From the NCBI GenBank assembly GCA_963922565.1, contig CAWUIQ010000002.1, forward strand, positions 74,418-138,417: 64,000 nt of DNA. The letters run 5' to 3'. The notes beneath the pieces are model-generated. The model was not told the origin of the DNA. It saw only the letters and a list, made by a program, of their open reading frames with translations, and made no database searches. Numbering within the stretch: position 1 is the first letter of the stretch; the number at the start of each line of letters is the position of its first letter. The translations under genes and the position numbers were made by a program. Source of the DNA: JBCBKL01 sp963922565. GTDB lineage: Bacteria > Pseudomonadota > Alphaproteobacteria > Rhodobacterales > Rhodobacteraceae. Shown here in pieces: positions 16,893 to 25,066 of this stretch.

Positions 16893-18367
16893 ACCGGGTC
16901 GCGGCGATCATTGGCGGCGGCGTCATCGGCGGGGGATGGGCGGCGCGGTTTCTGCTCAATGGCTGGGACGTGCGTGTTCATGACCCCGACCCGCGGGTCG
17001 AGGCGAAGCTGCAGCCGGTGCTCGACAAGGCGCGCAGGGCGCTGCCCAGCCTTCTCGATGTGGCCTTGCCCGCCGAAGGGCGACTGAGTTTCCACCCCTC
17101 GATTGCTGAGGCGGTTGAAGGCGCGGTCTGGGTGCAGGAAAGCACGCCGGAGCGGCTGGACCTCAAGCGCGAAACCATCGCGGCGATCGAAACCGCTTGC
17201 GCGCCCGATGCTATTATCGGTTCCTCCACTTCGGGCTTCAGGCCCAGCCAGTTGCAGGAGGGCACACAACGGCCCGGGCGGATCATGGTCGCGCATCCGT
17301 TCAACCCGGTTTACCTCTTGCCGCTGGTCGAACTGGTCGCAACGGGTGGTGATGAGGCGGCCATAGCGCGCGCGAAGGAGATCCTGAGCAGCCTCGGCAT
17401 GTTCCCACTGCTTCTAAAAAAGGAAATCGACGCACATGTGGCCGATCGTTTCCTCGAAGCGGTCTGGCGCGAGGCGCTTTGGCTGGTGAAGGACGGGATC
17501 GCCACGACCGAAGAGATCGATGAAGCAATCCGCATGGGGTTTGGCATTCGCTGGGCGCAGATGGGCCTGTTCGACACCTACCGGACCGCCGGGGGCGAGG
17601 CGGGCATGCGGCATTTCATGGCGCAGTTCGGCCCGGCGCTCAAATGGCCTTGGACCAAGCTGATGGACGTGCCCGAGTTCAACGATGAGCTTGTCGACCT
17701 CATCGCGGGACAGTCCGACGCTCAATCGGGGCAAATGAGCATCGATGAGATGCTGACGCAGCGGGATCAGAACCTCGTCGCGATGATGCGGGCGCTGAAG
17801 ATGCAGAAATGGGGCGCGGGCGAGGTATTGAACGCGCAGGAGCGCGCCCTGCGCGCGGGTACCGTCCTTGCGGCGCGGGCGGATGATCTGGAGGACGTCA
17901 GCCAGCCGATTCTCACAATCCGGCGCACGGTACCGCTCGACTGGACGGACTATAACGGTCACATGAACGAGGCGAAGTATCTGCAGGCCTTTGGTGACGC
18001 GACCGACCGGATGATGGAGCTGATCGGTTGCGACGCGGAGTATATCGCGACCGGCGGCAGCTATTTCACCGCCGAGACGCATATCCGCCATATCGACGAA
18101 GTCCTCGCGGGCGCCTTGATCGAGGTCCGAACCCAGGTTTTGCAGGGGCAGGGCAAAAAGATGCATCTCTGGCACGAGATGCGCGAGGGCGACCGGTTGA
18201 TCGCGACAGGCGAGCATTTCCTGCTGCATGTCAGCCTCGACACCCGACGCCCCTCCGAACCATCGGCAGCCATTGTCGATGCGTTGGAGACCATATCCGC
18301 GGCTCATGCAAACCTGCCGAAACCGGACGGTGTAGGGCGCTATGTTGGTCAAAAGCCCGGGACATAG
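16889..18367 (+). CDS. lcdH: L-carnitine 3-dehydrogenase fused to a hotdog thioesterase
   Basis: A 492-residue two-domain enzyme. Residues 1-320 are an NAD-dependent 3-hydroxyacyl-CoA-dehydrogenase-like domain with Rossmann motif GGGVIGGGWAARF and the MVAHPFNPVYLLPLVELV segment. Residues about 335-480 form a 4-hydroxybenzoyl-CoA-type hotdog domain with DYNGHMNEAKYLQAFGDATD. The first half oxidises carnitine to 3-dehydrocarnitine; the second probably hydrolyses betainyl-CoA to glycine betaine. With the coupled BKACE gene upstream this gives a complete two-gene carnitine-to-betaine route. In Pseudomonas the dehydrogenase and thioesterase are separate genes. Confidence 0.92.
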   Translation: MNRVAAIIGGGVIGGGWAARFLLNGWDVRVHDPDPRVEAKLQPVLDKARRALPSLLDVALPAEGRLSFHPSIAEAVEGAVWVQESTPERLDLKRETIAAIETACAPDAIIGSSTSGFRPSQLQEGTQRPGRIMVAHPFNPVYLLPLVELVATGGDEAAIARAKEILSSLGMFPLLLKKEIDAHVADRFLEAVWREALWLVKDGIATTEEIDEAIRMGFGIRWAQMGLFDTYRTAGGEAGMRHFMAQFGPALKWPWTKLMDVPEFNDELVDLIAGQSDAQSGQMSIDEMLTQRDQNLVAMMRALKMQKWGAGEVLNAQERALRAGTVLAARADDLEDVSQPILTIRRTVPLDWTDYNGHMNEAKYLQAFGDATDRMMELIGCDAEYIATGGSYFTAETHIRHIDEVLAGALIEVRTQVLQGQGKKMHLWHEMREGDRLIATGEHFLLHVSLDTRRPSEPSAAIVDALETISAAHANLPKPDGVGRYVGQKPGT

Positions 18368-18391
18368 ATCAGCGGCCTCAGACCGGCGGAG

Positions 18392-18769
18392 TTACAACCC
18401 TTCGAGGCCGGAGTAATCGATGCCATCAAGGATGCGATCAAACCGGTCGTCACGACTGTTATTGATCGCGTTAATGGTCTGGGCTGACCTGATTTGACGC
18501 TCCAGCTGTTCCTCTCGGGATTCGCATTGGCGGAACGCGTCGCTCCAGCCTTGGGCATAGTCCTGATCGGAATTGAAACGCGCTTGATCCTTGCGGAACT
18601 GATCAAACAGGCTGCCGGCCGCCTGTCGCCCGGAATGGCATCCATCATCGAAACCGTCCCGATACGATTGTGAAACATTCGCGCTTGAAGAGATCATCGT
18701 CTCAGACGCTTCGGGAAGGTCGCAGGCGGCTAATGTGAGGATGAAGAGAAATGAAACGAAACTGCGCAT
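18392..18769 (-). CDS. Small lipoprotein of unknown function
   Basis: A 125-residue protein with a lipoprotein signal peptide (MRSFVSFLFILTLAAC; lipobox ending in Cys16), so it is probably anchored in a membrane. The rest is polar and rich in Asp, Arg and Ser, with a short YRDGFDDGCHSGRQAAG segment and predicted helices. I do not recognise a family. It stands alone, convergent with the carnitine operon. Confidence 0.7.
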   Translation of the reverse strand: MRSFVSFLFILTLAACDLPEASETMISSSANVSQSYRDGFDDGCHSGRQAAGSLFDQFRKDQARFNSDQDYAQGWSDAFRQCESREEQLERQIRSAQTINAINNSRDDRFDRILDGIDYSGLEGL

Positions 18770-18893
18770 GGTCGTTTTTCCGAAATTGTGAAATCAGCAT
18801 TACCCACCACCGATAGTTGTAGAAATGGCGGCAAGGCAATGCGTCATTTTCGGCTTGGCAGCCACTGGCGAATGTCTGCGCAGGTATATGGCC

Positions 18894-19754
18894 TTACTCG
18901 ATTTTGTCGCGCAGTTCTTCGATATGGGCGGTCGTATCGCGCGCGGTGAACGAGGCCTGTCGGATCAGTTCGTCGAAATGCGTCGTCAGCGTTTCGATGC
19001 GCTCTCGGTCGCGGAACGCCATGTAGTGCCCGCCAGTGTACAAGACGGCCAGCAGGGGCCCAAAGATCGTGACAGGCGCGGAATAGATGCGACGGGCATC
19101 GAAAAGATAAATTCTCAACCGGGGATAAAGCTGACGGGTCAGTGTCAGCAACTGGTCGATCTGGGCCGTTCGCACCTCAGGCGTCAGGCCGTGATAATAT
19201 CCGGTGGCTTTCGAGAAGCTTTCCAACTCGTAAAGGGGCAGGGCAATCTCGTAGTCCGATTGCGACCGCTGCATCCAGTCGAGCCGGTCACGCGACGCAT
19301 TCACCGCTTGCGTCGTCGTGCGCCCCAGATGGGGCCGATACTCCCATTCGAGCATCTCCTGGGTCTTGAGCATATCGGGCAAAGCGGCGGGTACGTGACG
19401 GATCTTGTAGCCCGCAGCCTCCTGATGCCAGGCAAAGATCCGTTCGTCGATCAGGGCGCGCGGTGCTTCGGTCAGCGACAAGGCCGCTGCCGTCAGGGCC
19501 GCCGCACTTTCGGGCCGGTCGGACAATCCGAGCAACCAATCGGTTGATACACCAAGCGCCTGAGCACATCCCCCGACGACGTGGGCACCCGGCAGACGGG
19601 TCGAGGCCTCTGAGAGCGCCTGACTGATTGTTGAGCGATCGGTGCCGACGGCGCGGGCTAACGCGCTCTGGCTGATATCAGCATCGGCCATCGCGCGGGA
19701 TAGCCGGTTTCGAAAAAGCTGCGCACGGTCCCGTTTGTTCATCAAGTCAGACAT
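18894..19754 (-). CDS. XRE-type helix-turn-helix regulator with C-terminal sensor region
   Basis: A 286-residue regulator. Residues about 10-75 contain a lambda-repressor-like helix-turn-helix (RNRLSRAMADADISQSALAR then AVGTDRSTISQALSEAST) continuing into ALGVSTDWLLGLSDRPES. The C-terminal two thirds are unassigned but well structured, with a GPLLAVLYTGGHYMAFRDRE strand-like segment. I chose ATG 19754; ATG 19784 is the alternative. It is divergent from the fatty acid desaturase over 110 bases and may control it. Confidence 0.8.
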   Translation of the reverse strand: MSDLMNKRDRAQLFRNRLSRAMADADISQSALARAVGTDRSTISQALSEASTRLPGAHVVGGCAQALGVSTDWLLGLSDRPESAAALTAAALSLTEAPRALIDERIFAWHQEAAGYKIRHVPAALPDMLKTQEMLEWEYRPHLGRTTTQAVNASRDRLDWMQRSQSDYEIALPLYELESFSKATGYYHGLTPEVRTAQIDQLLTLTRQLYPRLRIYLFDARRIYSAPVTIFGPLLAVLYTGGHYMAFRDRERIETLTTHFDELIRQASFTARDTTAHIEELRDKIE

Positions 19755-19864
19755 ATGGTGATTTTTATCACAGTATTGCTGCAATGTTAACCGTTTTCCA
19801 TATTCTTCAACACTTCCCCTTCGAGTAATTTGTCAGCGGAATCAATTCGTTAACCGAGGAGCCT

Positions 19865-20788
19865 ATGGCGACGCGTCACACACGACATCTGCCCTTTACA
19901 TGGCCGGAAGCGATTGAATGGCCGACTGTGGGATTGTTTGCGTTGTGTGTGGCCTGCTGGATCGGCGGCGTTTTTCTTGTTGGCCATGTCAGCGGGGCCA
20001 TCGCCTTTGTTCTCACGGTCTTTTCGCTGGTTCTGCATTCCTCGCTGACGCACGAGGCGTTGCACGGCCACCCCTTTCCGTCGCGCCGGGCCAGCGAGGC
20101 GCTGGTGCTCATCAATCCCGGCCTTTTCATTCCGTATCTGCGGTTCCGCGATCAGCATCTCGCGCACCATCAGGACGCGCGCCTGACCGATCCCTACGAC
20201 GATCCGGAAAGCAACTATATGGATCCGGCTGTCTGGGTCGGCCTCGCGCGGCCGATACAGACGCTTTTGCAGTTCAACAACACCCTTCTGGGCCGGATGC
20301 TAGTTGGGCCGGCCATCGGGCTTTGGGTGTTCGTCAGGAATGACGTTCGCGCGATGCGCGGCGGTGACTGGCAGGTCACCAAAGGGTGGCTTCTGCATCT
20401 TCCCGGGCTTGGTCTGACGCTGTGGGTCATCAACCTGTCGCCGATGCCTATCGGCCTCTACCTCATTGCCTGTTACGCCGCGCTGTCGATCCTGAAGATC
20501 CGTACCTTCCTCGAGCATCAGGCGCATGAGCGCGCGCGGGGCAGGACCGTCATTATCGAAGACCGCGGATTACTCGCTTTTCTCTTTCTGAACAATAACC
20601 TGCATGTCGTTCATCATGTACATCCGCGTGTTCCGTGGTACCGGCTGAGAGAGGTTTATACACAGAACCGCGACCATTACCTGCAGCGCAACGAAGGGTA
20701 TCTCTACCGCTCCTATGGTGAGGTGCTGCAGCGTCACCTTCTGAAATCCAAGGACCCGGTCGCGCATCCGCTCTGGCAGAGCCCCTAA
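19865..20788 (+). CDS. Membrane fatty acid desaturase
   Basis: A 307-residue di-iron membrane desaturase. The three histidine boxes are H63EALHGH69, H98LAHH102 and H247VVHH251, spaced as in the FA_desaturase family, with four or more hydrophobic segments between them. The extra HLAHHQDARLTDPYDDPE context and FLEHQAHERARGRT segment are typical of the alphaproteobacterial group. It introduces a double bond (or hydroxyl) into an acyl chain at the inner membrane; the position is unknown. The divergent XRE regulator is a plausible controller. A DMT transporter follows after 19 bases. Confidence 0.9.
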   Translation: MATRHTRHLPFTWPEAIEWPTVGLFALCVACWIGGVFLVGHVSGAIAFVLTVFSLVLHSSLTHEALHGHPFPSRRASEALVLINPGLFIPYLRFRDQHLAHHQDARLTDPYDDPESNYMDPAVWVGLARPIQTLLQFNNTLLGRMLVGPAIGLWVFVRNDVRAMRGGDWQVTKGWLLHLPGLGLTLWVINLSPMPIGLYLIACYAALSILKIRTFLEHQAHERARGRTVIIEDRGLLAFLFLNNNLHVVHHVHPRVPWYRLREVYTQNRDHYLQRNEGYLYRSYGEVLQRHLLKSKDPVAHPLWQSP

Positions 20789-20807
20789 TTCCGCGCGATA
20801 GGGGGGC

Positions 20808-21710
20808 ATGAGCCTCTGGATCCCCGTCACCCTGGCCGCTGCCGTCTTTCAGACGCTGCGCTTTATGCTGCAGCGGCAATTGTCGCTAAAGACGTTGACT
20901 GCGACCGGGGCAACCTTTGCTCGATTTCTCTATTCCGCGCCGCTGGTGGTTGTGGGCATCATCCTCTATCTGAACGGCACCGGGCAGGCGCGGCCTGTCA
21001 TGGGGCCGGAATTCTGGATCTACGGCGCGCTTGGCGGGGCGTCGCAGGTGCTGGCGACGATCGCAGTGGTCCTTTTGTTCAAGGAACGGAATTTCGCGGT
21101 TGGTGTGACCTTCAAGAATACCGAGGCGATGCAGGCGGCATTGGTCGGCCTGATCGTTCTTGGAGACGGCATCAGTCTTGCGGGTTTCGGGGCAATCGCA
21201 CTTGGCGTGGCCGGTGTTCTGATCCTGTCGGTCCCGCCGGACAGTGTGCGCTGGCGTCTGGCGGACGCGGCGAACCGGGCTGCGGGGCTGGGGTTGGCGG
21301 CTGGACTGCTCTTTGCGTTTTCGGGCGTATTCTATCGCGGGGCATCGCTGGCGCTTGACCTTGGCGATCCGCTTGCGCGGGCAGGACTGACCCTTGCCGC
21401 TGTCACCAGCATGCAGATGATCGGGATGGCGCTGTGGCTTAGCCTGCGTGAGCCGGGCCAGATCCGCGCCGTTGTTGCGGCATGGCGCGTCGCGGCGCTG
21501 GTCGGGCTCTTGTCGATGGCGGGATCGTTCTGCTGGTTCACCGCCTTCACGCTGCAGAACGCGGCGTATGTCAAAACCGTCGGACAGGTCGAACTGATCC
21601 TGAGCCTGCTTGCAACAACGCTGGTCTTTCGCGAGCGTATCGCCCGCCGGGAATGGATCGGCATGGGCGTCCTGCTGGCATCGGTCTTGTTGCTGATCGC
21701 CGTTCTCTAG
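20808..21710 (+). CDS. EamA/DMT family transporter
   Basis: A 300-residue inner-membrane protein with about ten hydrophobic segments arranged as two EamA repeats. The first repeat ends near residue 145 (LGVAGVLILSVPPDS), the second near residue 300 (IGMGVLLASVLLLIAVL). The conserved RFLYSAPLVVV and FKNTEAMQAALVGLIVLGDG elements match drug/metabolite transporters. The substrate is unknown. Probably co-transcribed with the desaturase upstream. Confidence 0.87.
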   Translation: MSLWIPVTLAAAVFQTLRFMLQRQLSLKTLTATGATFARFLYSAPLVVVGIILYLNGTGQARPVMGPEFWIYGALGGASQVLATIAVVLLFKERNFAVGVTFKNTEAMQAALVGLIVLGDGISLAGFGAIALGVAGVLILSVPPDSVRWRLADAANRAAGLGLAAGLLFAFSGVFYRGASLALDLGDPLARAGLTLAAVTSMQMIGMALWLSLREPGQIRAVVAAWRVAALVGLLSMAGSFCWFTAFTLQNAAYVKTVGQVELILSLLATTLVFRERIARREWIGMGVLLASVLLLIAVL

Positions 21711-21712
21711 CG

Positions 21713-22414
21713 TCAGTCGTCTTGTGGCGCGATGCCCCGCAGACGTAGAAACGCGCTCTCTTCATCGCGATTGCGGAAGAACGGCACGCTGCTGGGTGGG
21801 CTGCGATCGGTCGCGCGGGCCTCGATCTCGCTCAGGACGACTTCGGTGATGAAAGGCATGTCGAATTGGCGGGCCTCTCGCAAAGACACCCATTGCAAAT
21901 GGGACAATTCATCCGAGGCGGCGCTGAAATCATCTGGATCCGATTGAAGATCATCCGCATCGACAAGGAAAAAGCGCGCGTCAAAGCGCCTTGGGCGCCC
22001 GGGCGGCGTGATTGCGCGAAAGACGAATTGCAAGGGTGCGGCATCAGGCCGGTGACCCGTCGCGGCAAAGGCTGACCAATCCGGGGGGATGCTGCCCGTC
22101 CAATCGGCCGCTTGCCCAAGAACCTGACCTGTTTCCTCGAAGAGCTCGCGGATGGCGGCCGTGGCGATGGCTTCGGCAAGGTCCGGCGCGCTATCCTCGG
22201 TCAGTCGGTTGGCGCAAAGGCTGGGCAGGCCGCGAACCAGATCGATCGCAGCATCGCCCGCATCGACGGCACCGCCCGGAAAGACGAACTTGTTGGGCAT
22301 GAACACGGCCTTTGCCCCGCGCTGCCCCATCAGGATACGGGGGTCGGTGTCGCGGTCTCGCAGCACGATCACGGTCGCAGCGTCGCGGATGGCAGTCTTG
22401 TCAGGTTGGCTCAT
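21713..22414 (-). CDS. Nudix hydrolase with an interrupted Nudix box (NUDT19-like)
   Basis: A 233-residue hydrolase of nucleoside-diphosphate-linked compounds. The Nudix box is split: the glycine end appears as FVFPGGAVDAGD, then about 30 extra residues, then the catalytic helix AAIRELFEETGQVLG with the REUxEExGU residues. This insertion is a feature of the NUDT19 subfamily, some of whose members hydrolyse acyl-CoA. The N-terminus has the usual ATVIVLRDRD strand. Convergent with the EamA gene, 2 bases apart. Confidence 0.85.
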   Translation of the reverse strand: MSQPDKTAIRDAATVIVLRDRDTDPRILMGQRGAKAVFMPNKFVFPGGAVDAGDAAIDLVRGLPSLCANRLTEDSAPDLAEAIATAAIRELFEETGQVLGQAADWTGSIPPDWSAFAATGHRPDAAPLQFVFRAITPPGRPRRFDARFFLVDADDLQSDPDDFSAASDELSHLQWVSLREARQFDMPFITEVVLSEIEARATDRSPPSSVPFFRNRDEESAFLRLRGIAPQDD

Positions 22415-22443
22415 GACATTGCCCCTTAGTCAGGGGCTTGTCC

Positions 22444-22851
22444 TCAGGCAGTTCCAAAGCCGCCCATCTCGCGCGCCCACTGAAAGCCCACGATCGCCCC
22501 TTTCAATCTGGGCAACAGATAAAGCGACAGGGCGACGCAGCCAACGGCAAAGATGGTAAAAAGAACCAGAGGCTCTGGCCGGTAAGTCATGAAAACGAAC
22601 AGCAGCAGGGGCGCCATGAGATGCCCGACGATCAGGATTGTCAGATAGGCGGGGCCATCATCCGCACGATGGTGGTGCAGTTCCTGCCGGCAGACCGTGC
22701 AGGTGTCACGCACCTTGAGGTAACCCTTCATCATGGGCCCTTGGCCGCAATTCGGGCATCGCCGGGACCAACCGCGGAATAGCGCTGGCCAGAGCTTGCG
22801 CTTGGCATCCAGATCGTTCGATGGCGTGTTGAGGTCTGACGGCTGTTCCAT
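22444..22851 (-). CDS. DUF983 family membrane protein
   Basis: A 135-residue protein. Start ATG 22851 is chosen because the longer frame to 22986 adds a low-complexity Pro/His/Arg stretch. A CPNCGQGPMMKGYLKVRDTC segment continues to a second CxxC, giving an N-terminal zinc-ribbon-like part. Two membrane helices follow at about residues 70-115 and the end is short and cytoplasmic. This matches DUF983; some members relate to cytochrome oxidase assembly regions in alphaproteobacteria, but function here is unknown. It lies 29 bases upstream of the Nudix gene. Confidence 0.85.
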   Translation of the reverse strand: MEQPSDLNTPSNDLDAKRKLWPALFRGWSRRCPNCGQGPMMKGYLKVRDTCTVCRQELHHHRADDGPAYLTILIVGHLMAPLLLFVFMTYRPEPLVLFTIFAVGCVALSLYLLPRLKGAIVGFQWAREMGGFGTA

Positions 22852-23111
22852 AGGGACTCGGCTGTGCAACGTGGGCGCAAGATGGTGCGGGATTGGGCAT
22901 TTCGAAAGGGTGCAGAATGTCCTTGCGTCCGGATGTCGCGTGTCGCGGGCAAGCAAGACCGGTTTGCAGGCAGGCGCCGCGCTCATGAGCTTTGCCGCAA
23001 AAAAGGGTGATGAAAAAATTTGCAGCAGTCCGACGGAAACGAAAAGCGGCCCCGTTTAACGACCAGTAGCGCCGAGAAAAAGAGCGCGAAGCGAGAAATG
23101 GAGACCTATTG

Positions 23112-23549
23112 ATGACACGCACACACTTCATTGCCCTGACGACCGGCATTGCCGTTGCCCTGACTGCGGTCACGGCCATGGCGGACAACCGACGCGAACC
23201 GGTGCAGTTCGAAACGCTGGATATCGATGGCAACGGTGCTCTGACACAGGAAGAGTTGCAGGCGCGCGGTGACGCCCGCTTCAACGAAATCGATGCGGAT
23301 GCAGACGGCTTTCTGAGCGAAGCGGAACTGGCCAATGCCGGCCGGGAAAACGCCAACCAGCGGGCAGCGCGGATCCTCTCGCGTCTGGATGCCAACAACG
23401 ACGGCAAGCTGGGCCGTGACGAGGTGCGGCCACGGAACGATGCGCGGATGTTTGAACGTGCCGATGCTGACGGCAATGGCAGCATCTCTGAAGAGGAGTA
23501 TGCCGAGTTGCAAAGCCAGATGCGCAAGCGTCGCGGAGGTCGCTGGTAG
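23112..23549 (+). CDS. Exported EF-hand calcium-binding protein
   Basis: A 145-residue exported protein. The start is ATG 23112 with GGAG about 8 bases upstream. A signal peptide (MTRTHFIALTTGIAVALTAVTAMA) is followed by four EF-hand loops: DIDGNGALTQEE, DADADGFLSEAE, DANNDGKLGRDE and DADGNGSISEEE, each with the calcium ligands at positions 1, 3, 5 and 12. It ends in a basic RKRRGGRW tail. It is the first gene of a run with an ECF sigma factor, a membrane protein and a periplasmic sensor, suggesting it takes part in, or is a target of, that signalling system. Confidence 0.9.
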   Translation: MTRTHFIALTTGIAVALTAVTAMADNRREPVQFETLDIDGNGALTQEELQARGDARFNEIDADADGFLSEAELANAGRENANQRAARILSRLDANNDGKLGRDEVRPRNDARMFERADADGNGSISEEEYAELQSQMRKRRGGRW

Positions 23550-23610
23550 ACCCTGCCTCTGAACTGGTCCGCCTTGCGTGTTTGCGCGGGGCGGGCTAGC
23601 CGAAAAGCAT

Positions 23611-24195
23611 ATGACGATGCCCTTTGACACGTTGGACGACGCAAGCGACGACGCATTGCTGGCCCGGTACGCGACAGGCGATGCCAGTGCGGCGCGTGCC
23701 CTGACGCTGCGGTTTGCGCCCAAGGTGTTTGCGCAGGCCTACCGCATGCTGGGCGATCGGGCCGAGGCCGAGGACGTGGCGCAAGAGGCGATGCTGCGTC
23801 TCTGGCGCATCGCGCCCGATTGGCAGCCGGGCCAGGCCCGTGTCACGACGTGGCTTTTTCGTGTGACGTCCAACCTCGCCACGGATCGGCTGCGGCGAAA
23901 TCGTGGTACGGCAATTGATGATGTGGCAGAGCCGCAGGACCCCGCGCCGGGTCAGGAGGAGCAGATGCAGAATTCGGCAAGGCTCGACGCCATCCGGGCC
24001 GCTTTGGCCACCCTGCCGGAACGGCAGCGGCTGGCCCTGACCCTGCGCCACTTCGAAGGGCTGTCGAACCCGGACATTGCGGCGCAGCTTGAGATCAGTG
24101 TCGAGGCGGTGGAAAGTCTGACCGCCCGTGCAAAAAGGGCGCTGGCCCGGGACTTGGCCCCGCAAAAGGCGGCGTTAGGATATACCGATGACTAG
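23611..24195 (+). CDS. ECF-type RNA polymerase sigma factor
   Basis: A 194-residue extracytoplasmic-function sigma factor. Region 2 (about residues 20-90) reads AYRMLGDRAEAEDVAQEAML then RLWRIAPDW; region 4 (about 130-185) contains LPERQRLALTLRHFEGLSNP then DIAAQLEISVEAVESLTARA. The start is ATG 23611; ATG 23617 is close behind. It overlaps the next gene by 8 bases, so the pair is coupled. With the downstream single-pass membrane protein and periplasmic sensor it resembles CnrYXH-like metal-responsive systems. Confidence 0.93.
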   Translation: MTMPFDTLDDASDDALLARYATGDASAARALTLRFAPKVFAQAYRMLGDRAEAEDVAQEAMLRLWRIAPDWQPGQARVTTWLFRVTSNLATDRLRRNRGTAIDDVAEPQDPAPGQEEQMQNSARLDAIRAALATLPERQRLALTLRHFEGLSNPDIAAQLEISVEAVESLTARAKRALARDLAPQKAALGYTDD

Positions 24196-24559
24196 AAAAA
24201 CGACACCAACCGAAGCCGAGATCGAGGCGCTGCTCGACACGTTGGCCGATGAAAGCGCGGAGCCATCCGATGCTTTGATGGCAAGCGTGATGGATGATGC
24301 GCTGGCCCGGCAACCTCGGATATCATCGGGCCGGCGACGCGACGGTTTTCTGACCCAGCTCTTTTCGGCTGTTGGGGGGTGGGGCGGTCTTGGCGGTCTT
24401 GTCGCTGCGACCTGTGCCGGGGTCTATGTGGGTGTGAGCCCGCCGGAGGGATTGTTGGACACAATGAACCTCGTTTGGGTTGTCGATCAGCAAGAGGCGT
24501 TTGATTCCGCACCGGGCCTGACGGGCTTTGGCTGGGTTCTAGAGGAGGACGGGGCATGA
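24188..24559 (+). CDS. Small single-pass membrane protein, probable anti-sigma factor
   Basis: A 123-residue protein starting within the sigma gene (8-base overlap). Residues 1-55 are cytoplasmic and acidic (EAEIEALLDTLADESAEPSD), a membrane span follows at about 62-82 (WGGLGGLVAATCAGVYVGV), and the end is a short periplasmic tail with LTGFGWVLEEDG. Position and topology fit an anti-sigma factor that holds the upstream ECF sigma at the membrane. I recognise no named domain; the role is inferred from context. Confidence 0.7.
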   Translation: MTRKTTPTEAEIEALLDTLADESAEPSDALMASVMDDALARQPRISSGRRRDGFLTQLFSAVGGWGGLGGLVAATCAGVYVGVSPPEGLLDTMNLVWVVDQQEAFDSAPGLTGFGWVLEEDGA

Positions 24560-25050
24560 CAAGTGTCGAAGACCGCCCAAGCCGACGCACGCCGCTCTGG
24601 ATCAAGATCGTGCTGGGCGTTTCGCTCGCCTTGAACTTTTCCATCATTGGTCTGATCGTCGGCGCTTCGATGCGGTTCGGTGGTCCCAACCCGGGCCCGG
24701 CGACCATCAGCTATGCGATACCGTATGTTGCCGCGTTGCCGCGTGAGGAGCGGCGGAAGGTGTTCCGCGAGGTGCGCGAGCAATCCAGCGTCAAGGCGTT
24801 GCCCGGTCGGGCAGAGCGCCGGGATCTCTATCGGCAGGTGTTGGAAGCGTTGCGGGCAGATCCGTTCGATGCCGCAGCAGTCGAAGCGGTCTTGGCCAAG
24901 CAGACCAGCAGCATGCTCAGTGTGCAGCAGGCCGCACAGCAGGCCTGGCTGCAAAGGATCGGCTCATTCAGTGCCGACGATCGGGTCAGATACGCCGATC
25001 GTTTGGAAGAAATCCTGAAAAAAGGGCCGCGCCGCCGCGGCAAGGACTAG
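24556..25050 (+). CDS. Periplasmic heavy-metal-resistance/CnrX-like sensor
   Basis: A 164-residue protein overlapping the previous gene by 4 bases (ATGA). One N-terminal membrane anchor (about residues 18-42, WIKIVLGVSLALNFSIIGLI) is followed by an all-helical periplasmic domain with LPREERRKVFREVREQS and RRDLYRQVLEALRADPFDAA. This matches the helical hairpin of the metal_resist (CnrX/ZraP/Spy-like) group. It would sense a periplasmic signal and act on the membrane protein/sigma pair. No CxxC or His-rich metal site is obvious, so the ligand is open; the EF-hand gene in the same cluster hints at calcium or envelope stress. Confidence 0.8.
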   Translation: MTSVEDRPSRRTPLWIKIVLGVSLALNFSIIGLIVGASMRFGGPNPGPATISYAIPYVAALPREERRKVFREVREQSSVKALPGRAERRDLYRQVLEALRADPFDAAAVEAVLAKQTSSMLSVQQAAQQAWLQRIGSFSADDRVRYADRLEEILKKGPRRRGKD

Positions 25051-25066
25051 GGCAGCGGCTCGCCTT

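Noticed and set aside
23036..23065. GGAAAC...CGTTTA as an ECF autoregulatory promoter before the EF-hand gene
   Set aside because: The spacer is only about 12 bases, shorter than the 16-17 usual for ECF promoters.
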